A DNA stretch of 64,000 bases, taken from Streptomyces griseus subsp. griseus. Lineage in GTDB: Bacteria; Actinomycetota; Actinomycetes; Streptomycetales; Streptomycetaceae. The position numbers and the translations under genes are program-made. The notes under the pieces were generated by a model that worked only from the letters and a program-made list of their open reading frames with translations, was not told the origin of the DNA and did no database searches. The stretch covers positions 3,658,001 through 3,722,000 of the forward strand of contig NZ_CP032543.1 of assembly GCF_003610995.1 (NCBI RefSeq). The letters are read 5' to 3'. Shown here piece by piece: positions 10,027-17,738 of the stretch (the first letter of the stretch is position 1; each line of letters begins with the position of its first letter).

Positions 10027-12036
10027 ATGCTGGGTTTCGTGCCCCCACTTCCTCAGCAGCCAGGACGTCCGCAGCCAGGGCGGCCCTCTCCCACCGGCCA
10101 CATGATCGTCTGCGGTGACGACGCGCTGGCGCGCCGGCTCGCCGTGGAGCTGCGCTTCGTCTACGGGGAGCGGGTCACCCTGCTCCTGCCACCCGGCCGC
10201 GACGCCAACAGCCCCGAGACGCCGCTGACCCAACGGGGGCGCGCGGCGGCCCTGTTCGGGCGGATGTCGGCGGCGATGAACCGCACCGCAGCCACGGGGA
10301 ACGGGGGCGGCAACGACACCAACGCCGGAGTCGAGGCCGTCCGGATCATGGAGGCGCCCGAGCCCTCCGACGACGTGCTGGAGGAGGCGGGCGTCGACCG
10401 GGCGGCCGCCCTCGCCCTCGTCTACGACGACGACGAGCGCAACATCCGCGCCGCCCTCACCGCCCGGCGCCTCAACCCCCGCCTTCGGCTGGTGATCCGG
10501 CTCTACAACCGCAAGCTCGGCCTCCACCTGGAGGAGCTGCTGGACCAGGCGGCCGCCGTCGCCATGCCCGGCATCGACCCGGCCACCCTGGACGCCTCCA
10601 CCACCGTCCTGTCCGACGCCGACACGGCGGCCCCCGCCCTCGCCGCCACCGCGCTCACCGGCAGCAGCAAGGTCGTCCAGGCCGAGGGGCTGCTCCTGCG
10701 CGCCGCCGAACGCCCGCCGCCGCGCCCCGGCCAGACGTCCGACCCGGGCCTGTGCACGCTCGCGCTGCTCTCCTCCACCACCAACGACCCGGCAGGGGCG
10801 GAGGGTTCGGAGACCAGCGGCGACGAGGCGCCCCAGCTCCTGCCCGACGAGGAGTCCGTGGCCGCGGCCGAAGGGCGCGGGACCGTCGTCCTGGAGGCGA
10901 TCAGCCAGGCGGGCCCGGACCGTCCCGCGACCCGGATGGGCGGCCGGGGCGCCCCGCTCGCCAAGATCTTCTCCCGGCGGCTGCGCTGGTCCGCCTTAGG
11001 GTTCGTGCTGGCCGCGGTCGCCCTGGTGGTCGTCTCGGTCCTCACCACCGAGGACAGCCTGCTGCACTCCGCCTACCTCATCCTGCTGGACCTGCTGAGC
11101 ATGAACGACCCGTCGGAGGACGGCACGACGGCCCGGAAGATCATCCAGATCTTCTCCGGGGTCGCCGGAATCCTCCTGCTCCCGCTGCTGATCGCCGCCG
11201 TCCTGGAGGCGTTCGGCACCCTGCGCACCGCCTCCTCGCTGCGCCGCCCGCCGCGCGGTCTGTCCGGGCATGTGGTGCTGCTCGGACTCGGCAAGATCGG
11301 TACGCGCGTCCTCGTACGCCTCCGCGAGCTGGACATACCGGTGGTCGTCGTGGAGGAGGACCCCGAGGCGCGGGGCATCCCGCTGGCCCGCTCCATGCAC
11401 GTGCCGACCGTCATCGGCGATGTGACGCAGGAAGGCGTCCTGGAAGCGGCCAAGATCCGCCGCGCCCACGCCCTCCTCGCGCTCACCAGCATCGACACGA
11501 CGAACCTGGAGGCGACGCTGTACGCGCGCTCGGTGAAGCCGGACCTGAGGGTGGCGTTGCGGCTGTACGACGACGAGTTCGCCACCGCCGTCTACCGCAC
11601 CCTGCGCACCGCGCACCCCCAGGCCCTGACCCGCTCGCGGTCCGTCTCCCACCTGGCCGCGCCCTCCTTCGCGGTCGCCATGATGGGCCGTCAGATCATC
11701 GGCGCGGTCCCGGTGGAGCGGAAGGTGATGCTCTTCGCCGCCCTGGAGGTCGCGGGCCATCCGCAGCTGGAGGGGCGCACGGTGGAGCAGGCGTTCCGGG
11801 CGGGCGCGTGGCGGGTCTTGGCCATCGACGCGACCCCGCCCGCCGACCGCAACCCGGACCTCGCCGCACTCCCCCCGTACCCCCCGGAAGGCGGCACCCC
11901 GCCGCCCTCCGGCCTGGTCTGGGACCTGCACCCCGGGTATGTGCTGCGCGCCCAGGACCGGGTGGTGATCGCGGCCACCCGGCGGGGACTGGCGGAGTTG
12001 CTGCGACGGCAGCGGTCGGTGCTGCCGAGGCAGTAG
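10027..12036 (+). CDS. RCK/TrkA-N ion-channel-like membrane protein (CASTOR/POLLUX type)
   Basis: 669 residues, start ATG 10027 with GGAAGGAG seven bases upstream. An N-terminal NAD-binding-like RCK region (about 22-210, beginning GHMIVCGDDALARRLA) is followed by two membrane segments flanking a short loop (about 322-397: LGFVLAAVALVVVSVL and FSGVAGILLLPLLIAAVL) and a second Rossmann domain with GLGKIGTRVLVRL (about 420-560). This order resembles the CASTOR/POLLUX family, which gates cation flow across membranes, though the family normally has an N-terminal membrane part too. It lies 30 bases after the ATPase, so the two are probably co-transcribed. Confidence 0.8.
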   Translation: MLGFVPPLPQQPGRPQPGRPSPTGHMIVCGDDALARRLAVELRFVYGERVTLLLPPGRDANSPETPLTQRGRAAALFGRMSAAMNRTAATGNGGGNDTNAGVEAVRIMEAPEPSDDVLEEAGVDRAAALALVYDDDERNIRAALTARRLNPRLRLVIRLYNRKLGLHLEELLDQAAAVAMPGIDPATLDASTTVLSDADTAAPALAATALTGSSKVVQAEGLLLRAAERPPPRPGQTSDPGLCTLALLSSTTNDPAGAEGSETSGDEAPQLLPDEESVAAAEGRGTVVLEAISQAGPDRPATRMGGRGAPLAKIFSRRLRWSALGFVLAAVALVVVSVLTTEDSLLHSAYLILLDLLSMNDPSEDGTTARKIIQIFSGVAGILLLPLLIAAVLEAFGTLRTASSLRRPPRGLSGHVVLLGLGKIGTRVLVRLRELDIPVVVVEEDPEARGIPLARSMHVPTVIGDVTQEGVLEAAKIRRAHALLALTSIDTTNLEATLYARSVKPDLRVALRLYDDEFATAVYRTLRTAHPQALTRSRSVSHLAAPSFAVAMMGRQIIGAVPVERKVMLFAALEVAGHPQLEGRTVEQAFRAGAWRVLAIDATPPADRNPDLAALPPYPPEGGTPPPSGLVWDLHPGYVLRAQDRVVIAATRRGLAELLRRQRSVLPRQ

Positions 12037-12126
12037 AGGCGGACGGTTCGGTGGGGCAAGGTCCGTTTCCGGGGCCGGGCGCCTGCCGGAGCGGGCCCGT
12101 CACCTCGTGAGGGCTTGCGCATGTGC

Positions 12127-13179
12127 CTACCTGAACGTGCTCATCGCCTCCCGTACCTCCTCCAGCGTGGTCTCCGCGAGCGCGTTCGCCCGCTCGTTGC
12201 CGGTGCGCAGGACGGACCGTACGTACGTGAGGTCCGCCGTGTACGCCGCCCGCCGGGCCCGGTAGGGCGCCAGGTGGCTGTTGACCGCGTCGGTCACCGT
12301 CCGCTTGAGGGCGGCAGCTCCGCCGCTGCCGATCTCCGCCGCCACCTCGTGCGGGTCCCGCTCCAGGCAGAGCGCGGCCAGCAGGACCAGGGAGGAGACG
12401 CCGGGGCGGGTGTCGGGGTCGTAGGTGATGTGCCGGTCGGCGTCCGTGGTCGCGCCCTTGATCAGGCGGGCCGTCTCGTCGGCGGTGGCGCCGAGGGGGA
12501 TGGAGTTGGCGCGGCTCTTGCTCATCTTGGTGCCGTCGGTGCCGAGGAGGAGGGGCGCGGCGGAGAGCAGGGCGTCGGGTTCCGGGAAGAGGTTCCCGTA
12601 CCGCTCGTTGAAGCGGCGGGCGATGGTCCGGGTGAGTTCGAGGTGGGGCAGCTGGTCCTGGCCGACCGGGACCACGTTGCCCTTGCAGGAGAGGATGTCG
12701 GCCGCCTGGTGGACCGGGTAGGTGAGCATCAGCCCGCTGACCGCCGACTGCCGGGAGTGCGCGATCTCGTCCTTGACCGTGGGGTTCCGGCTCAGCTCCG
12801 CGACCGAGACGAGGCTCAGGAAGGGCAGCAGGAGCTGGTTGAGCGCGGGGACGGCGCTGTGGTTGAAGACGGTGGACCGGGCGGGGTCGATACCGAGGGC
12901 CAGATGATCGAGGAGCAGCCCGTCGGTGTACTCCCCCAGTCGCTCGGCGGTGTCCCGGTCGGTGAGGACCTGGTAGTCGGGGATGAGGATCATGACGTCG
13001 ACGCCGAGGTCCTGGAGGCGGACCCGGTTGCGCAGGGTGCCGAAGTAGTGGCCGAGGTGGAGGGGGCCGGTGGGGCGGTCGCCGGTAAGGACCCGGAAGC
13101 GGCCGGGGTCCTGGGCGATGCGATGCTCCAGGCCGGCGCTGCGGAGTTCGGCGGGGGCGGTGGTCACGGTCGCGGTCAT
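12127..13179 (-). CDS. trpS: tryptophan--tRNA ligase, auxiliary type
   Basis: 350 residues. Class I aminoacyl-tRNA synthetase that charges tRNA-Trp. The HIGH-type signature is HLGH in GPLHLGHYFG (about residue 33) and the KMSKS loop is TKMSKS (about 205). The start is ATG 13179, with GAGGAG about eight bases upstream. Its expression is governed by a leader peptide and terminator at 13281-13383, the arrangement described for the inducible, indolmycin-resistant TrpRS1 of S. coelicolor (SCO3334); streptomycetes usually carry a second, housekeeping trpS elsewhere. Indolmycin resistance here is an inference from that arrangement, not from residues I could verify. Confidence 0.95.
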   Translation of the reverse strand: MTATVTTAPAELRSAGLEHRIAQDPGRFRVLTGDRPTGPLHLGHYFGTLRNRVRLQDLGVDVMILIPDYQVLTDRDTAERLGEYTDGLLLDHLALGIDPARSTVFNHSAVPALNQLLLPFLSLVSVAELSRNPTVKDEIAHSRQSAVSGLMLTYPVHQAADILSCKGNVVPVGQDQLPHLELTRTIARRFNERYGNLFPEPDALLSAAPLLLGTDGTKMSKSRANSIPLGATADETARLIKGATTDADRHITYDPDTRPGVSSLVLLAALCLERDPHEVAAEIGSGGAAALKRTVTDAVNSHLAPYRARRAAYTADLTYVRSVLRTGNERANALAETTLEEVREAMSTFR

Positions 13180-13280
13180 GGCGGGGGTCTCCTCGCGGGT
13201 GGTGGGTGCGTGGAGGACGGCCCGGGCGGTGGGGGCGTGCGGTGCCCCGTTCCCGTACATCGCGCTCGGAAGAAGGCAGC

Positions 13281-13309
13281 GAAAAGGGCCGTCCATGGTG
13301 AACGGCCCT
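13281..13309 (-). terminator. trp attenuator terminator
   Basis: Reading leftward, AGGGCCGT pairs perfectly with ACGGCCCT around a nine-base loop and runs into TTTTC, an intrinsic terminator. It lies 32 bases after the leader stop codon and before trpS. An upstream GCGGCC (13335-13330) can pair with GGCCGT of the terminator arm, giving a competing antiterminator when ribosomes stall at the Trp codons. Confidence 0.85.
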
Positions 13310-13341
13310 GATTTCCGTGCAGACAGATGCTGCGGCCGCTC

Positions 13342-13383
13342 CTAGGAGGAGCGCCACCAGTTTCGGCACGGTACGGAGTTCAT
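13342..13383 (-). CDS. trp leader peptide MNSVPCRNWWRSS
   Basis: A 13-residue open frame with tandem Trp codons (13359-13354) and a TAG stop, followed by the attenuator terminator. Low charged tRNA-Trp would stall the ribosome at the Trp pair, favour the antiterminator and let trpS be transcribed. There is no ribosome-binding site; a TACACT hexamer ends six bases before the ATG, so the leader is probably translated from a leaderless transcript. Mechanism known for the S. coelicolor homologue; identification here is from sequence. Confidence 0.88.
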   Translation of the reverse strand: MNSVPCRNWWRSS

Positions 13384-13418
13384 ATGGTCAGTGTATCCAC
13401 CATGGGCTCACGCGGCGG

Positions 13419-13565
13419 CTATTTGTCCGCGTGCCCGCCCACGTAGAAGAGGATCCAGATGAAGCCCGCGAAGAGGTGCGTCGCGAAGATGTAGACGAAG
13501 ACGCGCAGGGCGACGCCCCGCGCCTTCCAGCTCTCGCTGTCGCTGCCGCTGTCTCTCTCGCTCAT
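13419..13565 (-). CDS. small membrane protein, DUF6126-like
   Basis: 48 residues: a charged N-terminus (MSERDSGSDSESWKARG) and one membrane span (VALRVFVYIFATHLFAGFIW). The start is ATG 13565, with GGAGGG about eight bases upstream, rather than farther upstream in the same frame. It resembles the short DUF6126 proteins common in Streptomyces, of unknown function. It lies 36 bases upstream of the trp leader, on the same strand, so it could share read-through transcription with it. Confidence 0.75.
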   Translation of the reverse strand: MSERDSGSDSESWKARGVALRVFVYIFATHLFAGFIWILFYVGGHADK

Positions 13566-13723
13566 GATCCGCGTCCCTCCCCCTCCCCCGCACGTCCCGG
13601 CCGGTACCGATCCGTGCCCGGCACCGCGCGGAACGGCCCCGACAGCGTACGCCGGACCCCCGCCCGTACCGGCGGAATGTGACGACATGCACCGGTCAGC
13701 GCCTTCGGCTCTACTGAGATTTC

Positions 13724-15179
13724 ATGAGCCACCTTCCGTTCGACGACACGACCGACTTCACGAACGCCGACCGCGGGTTCGTCACCGCCCTCAACCCCGC
13801 CGTGATCACCTCGGACGACGGCCGGGTGATCTGGGACAACGACGGTTACGCCTTCCTCGACGCAGCGTGCCCGGACACCGCCCACCCGAGCCTCTGGCGG
13901 CAGGCCCAGCTCTGTGCGCGGCAGGGGCTGTACGAGGTCACCGAGGGCATCTACCAGGTGCGTGGACTCGATCTGTCGAACATGACCGTCGTCGAGGGCG
14001 AGCGCGGGATCATCGTCATCGACCCACTGATCTCGGCCGAGACCGCCGCCGCCGCGCTCGCGCTCTACCGGGGCCACCGCGGCGACCGGCCCGTCACGGC
14101 GCTGATCTACACCCACTCCCACGGCGACCACTTCGGCGGCGCGCGCGGGGTGCTGCCGCGCGGGACGGAGGACGGCGTTCCGGTGCTCGCCCCCGCCGGC
14201 TTCCTGGAGCACGCGGTCAGCGAGAACGTCTACGCGGGCAACGCCATGACGCGGCGGGCCATGTACATGTACGGCGACCGGCTCGCCAAGGCCCCCGACG
14301 GACAGATCGGCGCCGGGCTCGGCATGACCACCTCCACCGGCACGATGACGCTGATCCCGCCGACCGTGGACATCACGCACACGGGCCAGGAGGAGGTACT
14401 CGACGGCGTACGGATCGTCTTCCAGCTCACCCCGGGCACCGAGGCGCCGGCCGAGATGAACTTCCTCTTCCCGGACCGCCGCGCGCTCTGCCTGGCCGAG
14501 AACGCGACGCACAACATGCACAACATCGTGACCCTGCGCGGGGCCGTCGTCCGCGACGCGCGGATCTGGTCGCGCTATCTCGACGAGGCCGTCGACCTGT
14601 TCGGCGACGCGACGGACGTCGCCTTCGCGTCACACCACTGGCCCACCTGGGGCCGGGAGGGTCTACCGGCGGCTGGGGCACGGCGCGGAGAACGGGCCCT
14701 GGCGCAACTTCTATCTGATGGGCGCCAAGGAACTCGACGAGGGCGCGGGCACCACCGAGCTGGACGCCGCGAACCCCGAGATGGCGATGGCGCTGACCGT
14801 GGAGCAGCTCGTCGACTCGCTCGCCGTACGGGTCGACGGGCCGCGCGCCTGGGACACGGAGCTGGTGATCGACCTCGTCGTGACAGACAGCCCCGCCGCT
14901 CCCGCCCGGCACCGGCTCACGCTGCACAACGGGGCCCTCACCCACCGCACGGTCGATCCGTCCGGCTCCGGGGCCCCGGCGGGGCTGACCCTGACCCTCA
15001 CCAAGCCACAGCTGCTCTCCGTGCTGGCGGGCGGCGGCTTCGACGGGATCGAGAGGAGCGGTGACACGTCCCTGCTCGGCGACCTGTTCGCCGTACTCGT
15101 GGAACCGGACAGGTCGTTCCCCATCGTGACGCCCCAGGTGGCCCGTGACGCCACGCCTGAGGTGGCCCGTGAAGGGTGA
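13724..15179 (+). pseudogene. alkyl sulfatase (SdsA-like) pseudogene with internal deletion
   Basis: The 5' part (to about 14660) encodes the metallo-beta-lactamase-fold catalytic half of an alkyl sulfatase, including the zinc motif THSHGDHFGG and AENATHNMHN, up to HHWPTWGRE. Directly after this, in another frame, comes VYRRLGHGAENGPWRNFYLMG and the C-terminal SCP2-like half to 15179. In intact family members about 150 residues (the dimerisation region) separate these points. Both halves keep coding character, so the deletion is recent or is an assembly artefact. As read, the first frame runs on to 15064 as unrelated sequence. No ribosome-binding site is seen; the start is ATG 13724. Confidence 0.88.
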
Positions 15180-15246
15180 AATTCCTGTTCAGAGGGGTGG
15201 TCGGCGGAAGGGAATAGGTCGCGGGGGCGTCCCGTTGTAGGGTGTA

Positions 15247-15260
15247 GTTCAACGTTCAAC
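15247..15260. promoter_or_regulatory. tandem GTTCAAC repeat upstream of the LLM pair
   Basis: GTTCAACGTTCAAC contains two abutting heptamers and a central AACGTT palindrome, 56 bases before the oxidoreductase start and just after a possible -10 (TAGGGT, 15238-15243). MarR-type operators of this AT-rich kind commonly precede LLM/FMN-reductase pairs; the binding protein is not in the window. Confidence 0.45.
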
Positions 15261-15315
15261 CAACTCTGGTCCGACCACTTTCGGATCACCCCGCGACCCT
15301 CAGGAGGCGGACGCC

Positions 15316-16461
15316 ATGCAGTTCGGGATCTTCACCGTCGGAGACGTCACCACCGACCCGACCACCGGCCGGACGCCCACCGAGAACGAGCGGATCAAGG
15401 CGACCCTGGCCATCGCGCGGAAGGCCGAGGAGGTCGGCCTGGACGTCTTCGCGACCGGCGAGCACCACAACCCGCCGTTCGTCCCGTCCTCCCCGACGAC
15501 GACGCTCGGCTACATCGCCGCCCGCACCGAGAACCTGATCCTGTCCACGTCCACCACCCTGATCACCACCAACGACCCAGTGAAGATCGCCGAGGACTAC
15601 GCCACCCTCCAGCACCTCGCGGACGGCCGCGTCGACCTGATGATGGGCCGTGGCAACACCGGCCCGGTCTACCCGTGGTTCGGCAAGGACATCCGCCAGG
15701 GCATCCCGATGGCCATCGAGAACTACGCCCTGCTGCACCAGCTGTGGCGCGAGGACGTCGTGGACTGGGAGGGCAAGTTCCGTACGCCGCTCCAGTCCTT
15801 CACCGCCACCCCGCGCCCGCTGGACGGCGTCCCGCCGTTCGTCTGGCACGGCTCCATCCGCTCCCCCGAGATCGCGGAACAGGCCGCGTACTACGGGGAC
15901 GGGTTCTTCCACAACAACATCTTCTGGCCGATGGAGCACACGAAGAAGATGGTCTCGCTGTACCGGCGGCGTTACGCCCACTACGGTCACGGCACCGCCG
16001 AACAGGCCATCGTCGGGCTCGGCGGCCAGGTGTTCATGCGGAAGAACTCGCAGGACGCGGTACGGGAGTTCCGCCCGTACTTCGACAACGCGCCGGTCTA
16101 CGGCCACGGCCCGTCCCTGGAGGAGTTCACCCGCGAGACCCCGCTGACGGTGGGCTCCCCGCAGGAGGTCATCGAGCGGACGCTGACCTTCCGGGACGCG
16201 GTCGGCGACTACCAGCGGCAGCTGTTCCTGATGGACCACGCGGGACTCCCGCTGAAGACGGTCCTGGAGCAGTTGGACATCCTCGGCGAGGAAGTCGTGC
16301 CCGTGCTGCGCAAGGAGTTCGCCAACCTGCGGCCGGCCGGTGTGCCGGAATCCGCGCCCGTCCACCCGGCGGTCGCCGCCGCCCGCACCTCCCGGACCTC
16401 CGGGACGAGCTCCCGTGCGCCCGAGAAGACCTCCCGTACACCCGAGAAGAAGGGGGCATGA
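15316..16461 (+). CDS. LLM-class flavin-dependent oxidoreductase, CE1758 type
   Basis: 381 residues, a bacterial-luciferase-like monooxygenase that uses reduced FMN. Family features include the N-terminal beta strand MQFGIFTVGDV, TGEHHNPPF and a TIM-barrel core; the tail after residue 340 is Ser/Thr/Arg-rich. The start is ATG 15316, with AGGAGG about eight bases upstream. Its stop overlaps the start of the next gene (ATGA), and that gene encodes the matching FMN reductase, as expected for the CE1758/CE1759 duo. The substrate is unknown. Confidence 0.93.
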   Translation: MQFGIFTVGDVTTDPTTGRTPTENERIKATLAIARKAEEVGLDVFATGEHHNPPFVPSSPTTTLGYIAARTENLILSTSTTLITTNDPVKIAEDYATLQHLADGRVDLMMGRGNTGPVYPWFGKDIRQGIPMAIENYALLHQLWREDVVDWEGKFRTPLQSFTATPRPLDGVPPFVWHGSIRSPEIAEQAAYYGDGFFHNNIFWPMEHTKKMVSLYRRRYAHYGHGTAEQAIVGLGGQVFMRKNSQDAVREFRPYFDNAPVYGHGPSLEEFTRETPLTVGSPQEVIERTLTFRDAVGDYQRQLFLMDHAGLPLKTVLEQLDILGEEVVPVLRKEFANLRPAGVPESAPVHPAVAAARTSRTSGTSSRAPEKTSRTPEKKGA

Positions 16462-17126
16462 CCTCCGTGTTCACCACCGCTCCCCTGCGCGTCGTGGCCG
16501 TATCGGCCGGGCTCAGCCAGCCGTCCTCCACCCGGCTGCTGGCCGACCGGCTGGCCGCCGCCACCCGCGAGCGCCTCGCTGCCGAGCAGGACCGGAATGT
16601 CGAGGTCCACGTGGTCGAACTCCGCGACCTCGCCGTGGACATCGCCCACCACCTGGTCAGCGGGTTCCCGTCGGCCAAGCTGCGGGAGGCGATCGACGCG
16701 GTGACGGAGGCGGACGGGCTGATCGCCGTGACACCGGTGTTCACCGCCTCGTACAGCGGTCTGTTCAAGTCGTTCTTCGACCTGGTCGACCACACGGCGC
16801 TGACCGGCAAGCCCGTCGTGATCGCCGCGACGGGCGGTACGGCCCGCCACTCGCTGGTCCTGGAGCACGCGCTGCGCCCGCTCTTCGCCTATCTGCGGGC
16901 CGTCACCGTACCGACGTCCGTCTACGCCGCCTCCGAGGACTGGGGCTCCTCCGGCGACGAGTACACCGAGGGCCTGCCGTCCCGGATCCGCCGCGCGGGC
17001 GGCGAGCTGGCCTCGGCGGTCCTGGGCCGCACGGTCTCCGGGGCCTCCCGGACGCCGGGCCTGGACGACGGGGAGGACGCGGTCGTCCCCTTCGAGCAGC
17101 AGCTCGCGGACCTGCGGGTGGACTGA
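16458..17126 (+). CDS. FMN reductase partner of the LLM oxidoreductase (CE1759 type)
   Basis: 222 residues, a flavodoxin-fold NAD(P)H:FMN reductase. It opens with LRVVAVSAGLSQPSSTRLLADRL, the FMN-phosphate-binding loop, and has TPVFTASYSGLFKSFFDL near residue 95. It overlaps the upstream oxidoreductase by four bases, indicating coupled translation and a dedicated supply of reduced FMN. A conventional two-component flavin monooxygenase system. Confidence 0.93.
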   Translation: MTSVFTTAPLRVVAVSAGLSQPSSTRLLADRLAAATRERLAAEQDRNVEVHVVELRDLAVDIAHHLVSGFPSAKLREAIDAVTEADGLIAVTPVFTASYSGLFKSFFDLVDHTALTGKPVVIAATGGTARHSLVLEHALRPLFAYLRAVTVPTSVYAASEDWGSSGDEYTEGLPSRIRRAGGELASAVLGRTVSGASRTPGLDDGEDAVVPFEQQLADLRVD

Positions 17127-17228
17127 GCCCGGCTGCGGGCCCGCGTGCCTGCGGCTGGGCTGAACCGGGTGGGTCCGGTCCGGGCCCACCCGACCCCGCC
17201 CTATTGTCCGGTTTGATTACAGTGAGGG

Positions 17229-17248
17229 CGGATGCGGTGACGCATCCG
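17229..17248. promoter_or_regulatory. inverted repeat in the usp leader
   Basis: CGGATGCG, GTGA, CGCATCCG: eight-base perfect arms, 29 bases before the usp start. It could be an operator or a 5'-leader hairpin with a GNRA-like (GTGA) tetraloop. Confidence 0.5.
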
Positions 17249-17277
17249 TTCCGATCCGGACCGAGCTGGAGGCACAT

Positions 17278-17700
17278 ATGGGCAGGATCGTCGTGGGTGT
17301 GGACGGGTCCGATCCCTCGATCAAGGCACTGCACTGGGCCGTACGCCAGGCCGAGCTGACCGGTGACACCGTGGAGGCCGTGAACAGCTGGGAGTATCCC
17401 GCGACCAGCTGGGCCTCGATGATGCCGGGCCTGCCGGCGGACTTCGACCCGCAGGAGCTGGCCACCGTCTCCCTCAACGAGGCGCTGGAGGAGGCGCTCG
17501 GCGCCGAAGGAGCGGCCGCGATCAGCAAGATCGTGGTCATCGGCAACCCCGCCCAGTCGCTGCTGGACCGCGCCAGGGGCGCCAACCTGCTCGTCGTGGG
17601 CGCCCGTGGCCGCAGCGGTCTCAAGGCGACGCTGCTCGGCTCGGTCAGCCTCCACGTCGCGCAGCACTCGCCGTGCCCGGTCACGGTGGTGCGCGACTGA
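17278..17700 (+). CDS. universal stress protein (UspA family)
   Basis: 140 residues, a single Usp domain. It starts IVVGVDGSDPS and ends with the ATP-binding GxxGxxG-type signature VVGARGRSGLKATLLGSVS, so an ATP-binding member. The start is ATG 17278, preceded by GGAGG. It stands alone, with its own leader hairpin, 38 bases before the AAA ATPase gene. Confidence 0.95.
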   Translation: MGRIVVGVDGSDPSIKALHWAVRQAELTGDTVEAVNSWEYPATSWASMMPGLPADFDPQELATVSLNEALEEALGAEGAAAISKIVVIGNPAQSLLDRARGANLLVVGARGRSGLKATLLGSVSLHVAQHSPCPVTVVRD

Positions 17701-17738
17701 GGGACCCCGTTGTCAGTGGGTCCTCCTATCGTGTGGTC

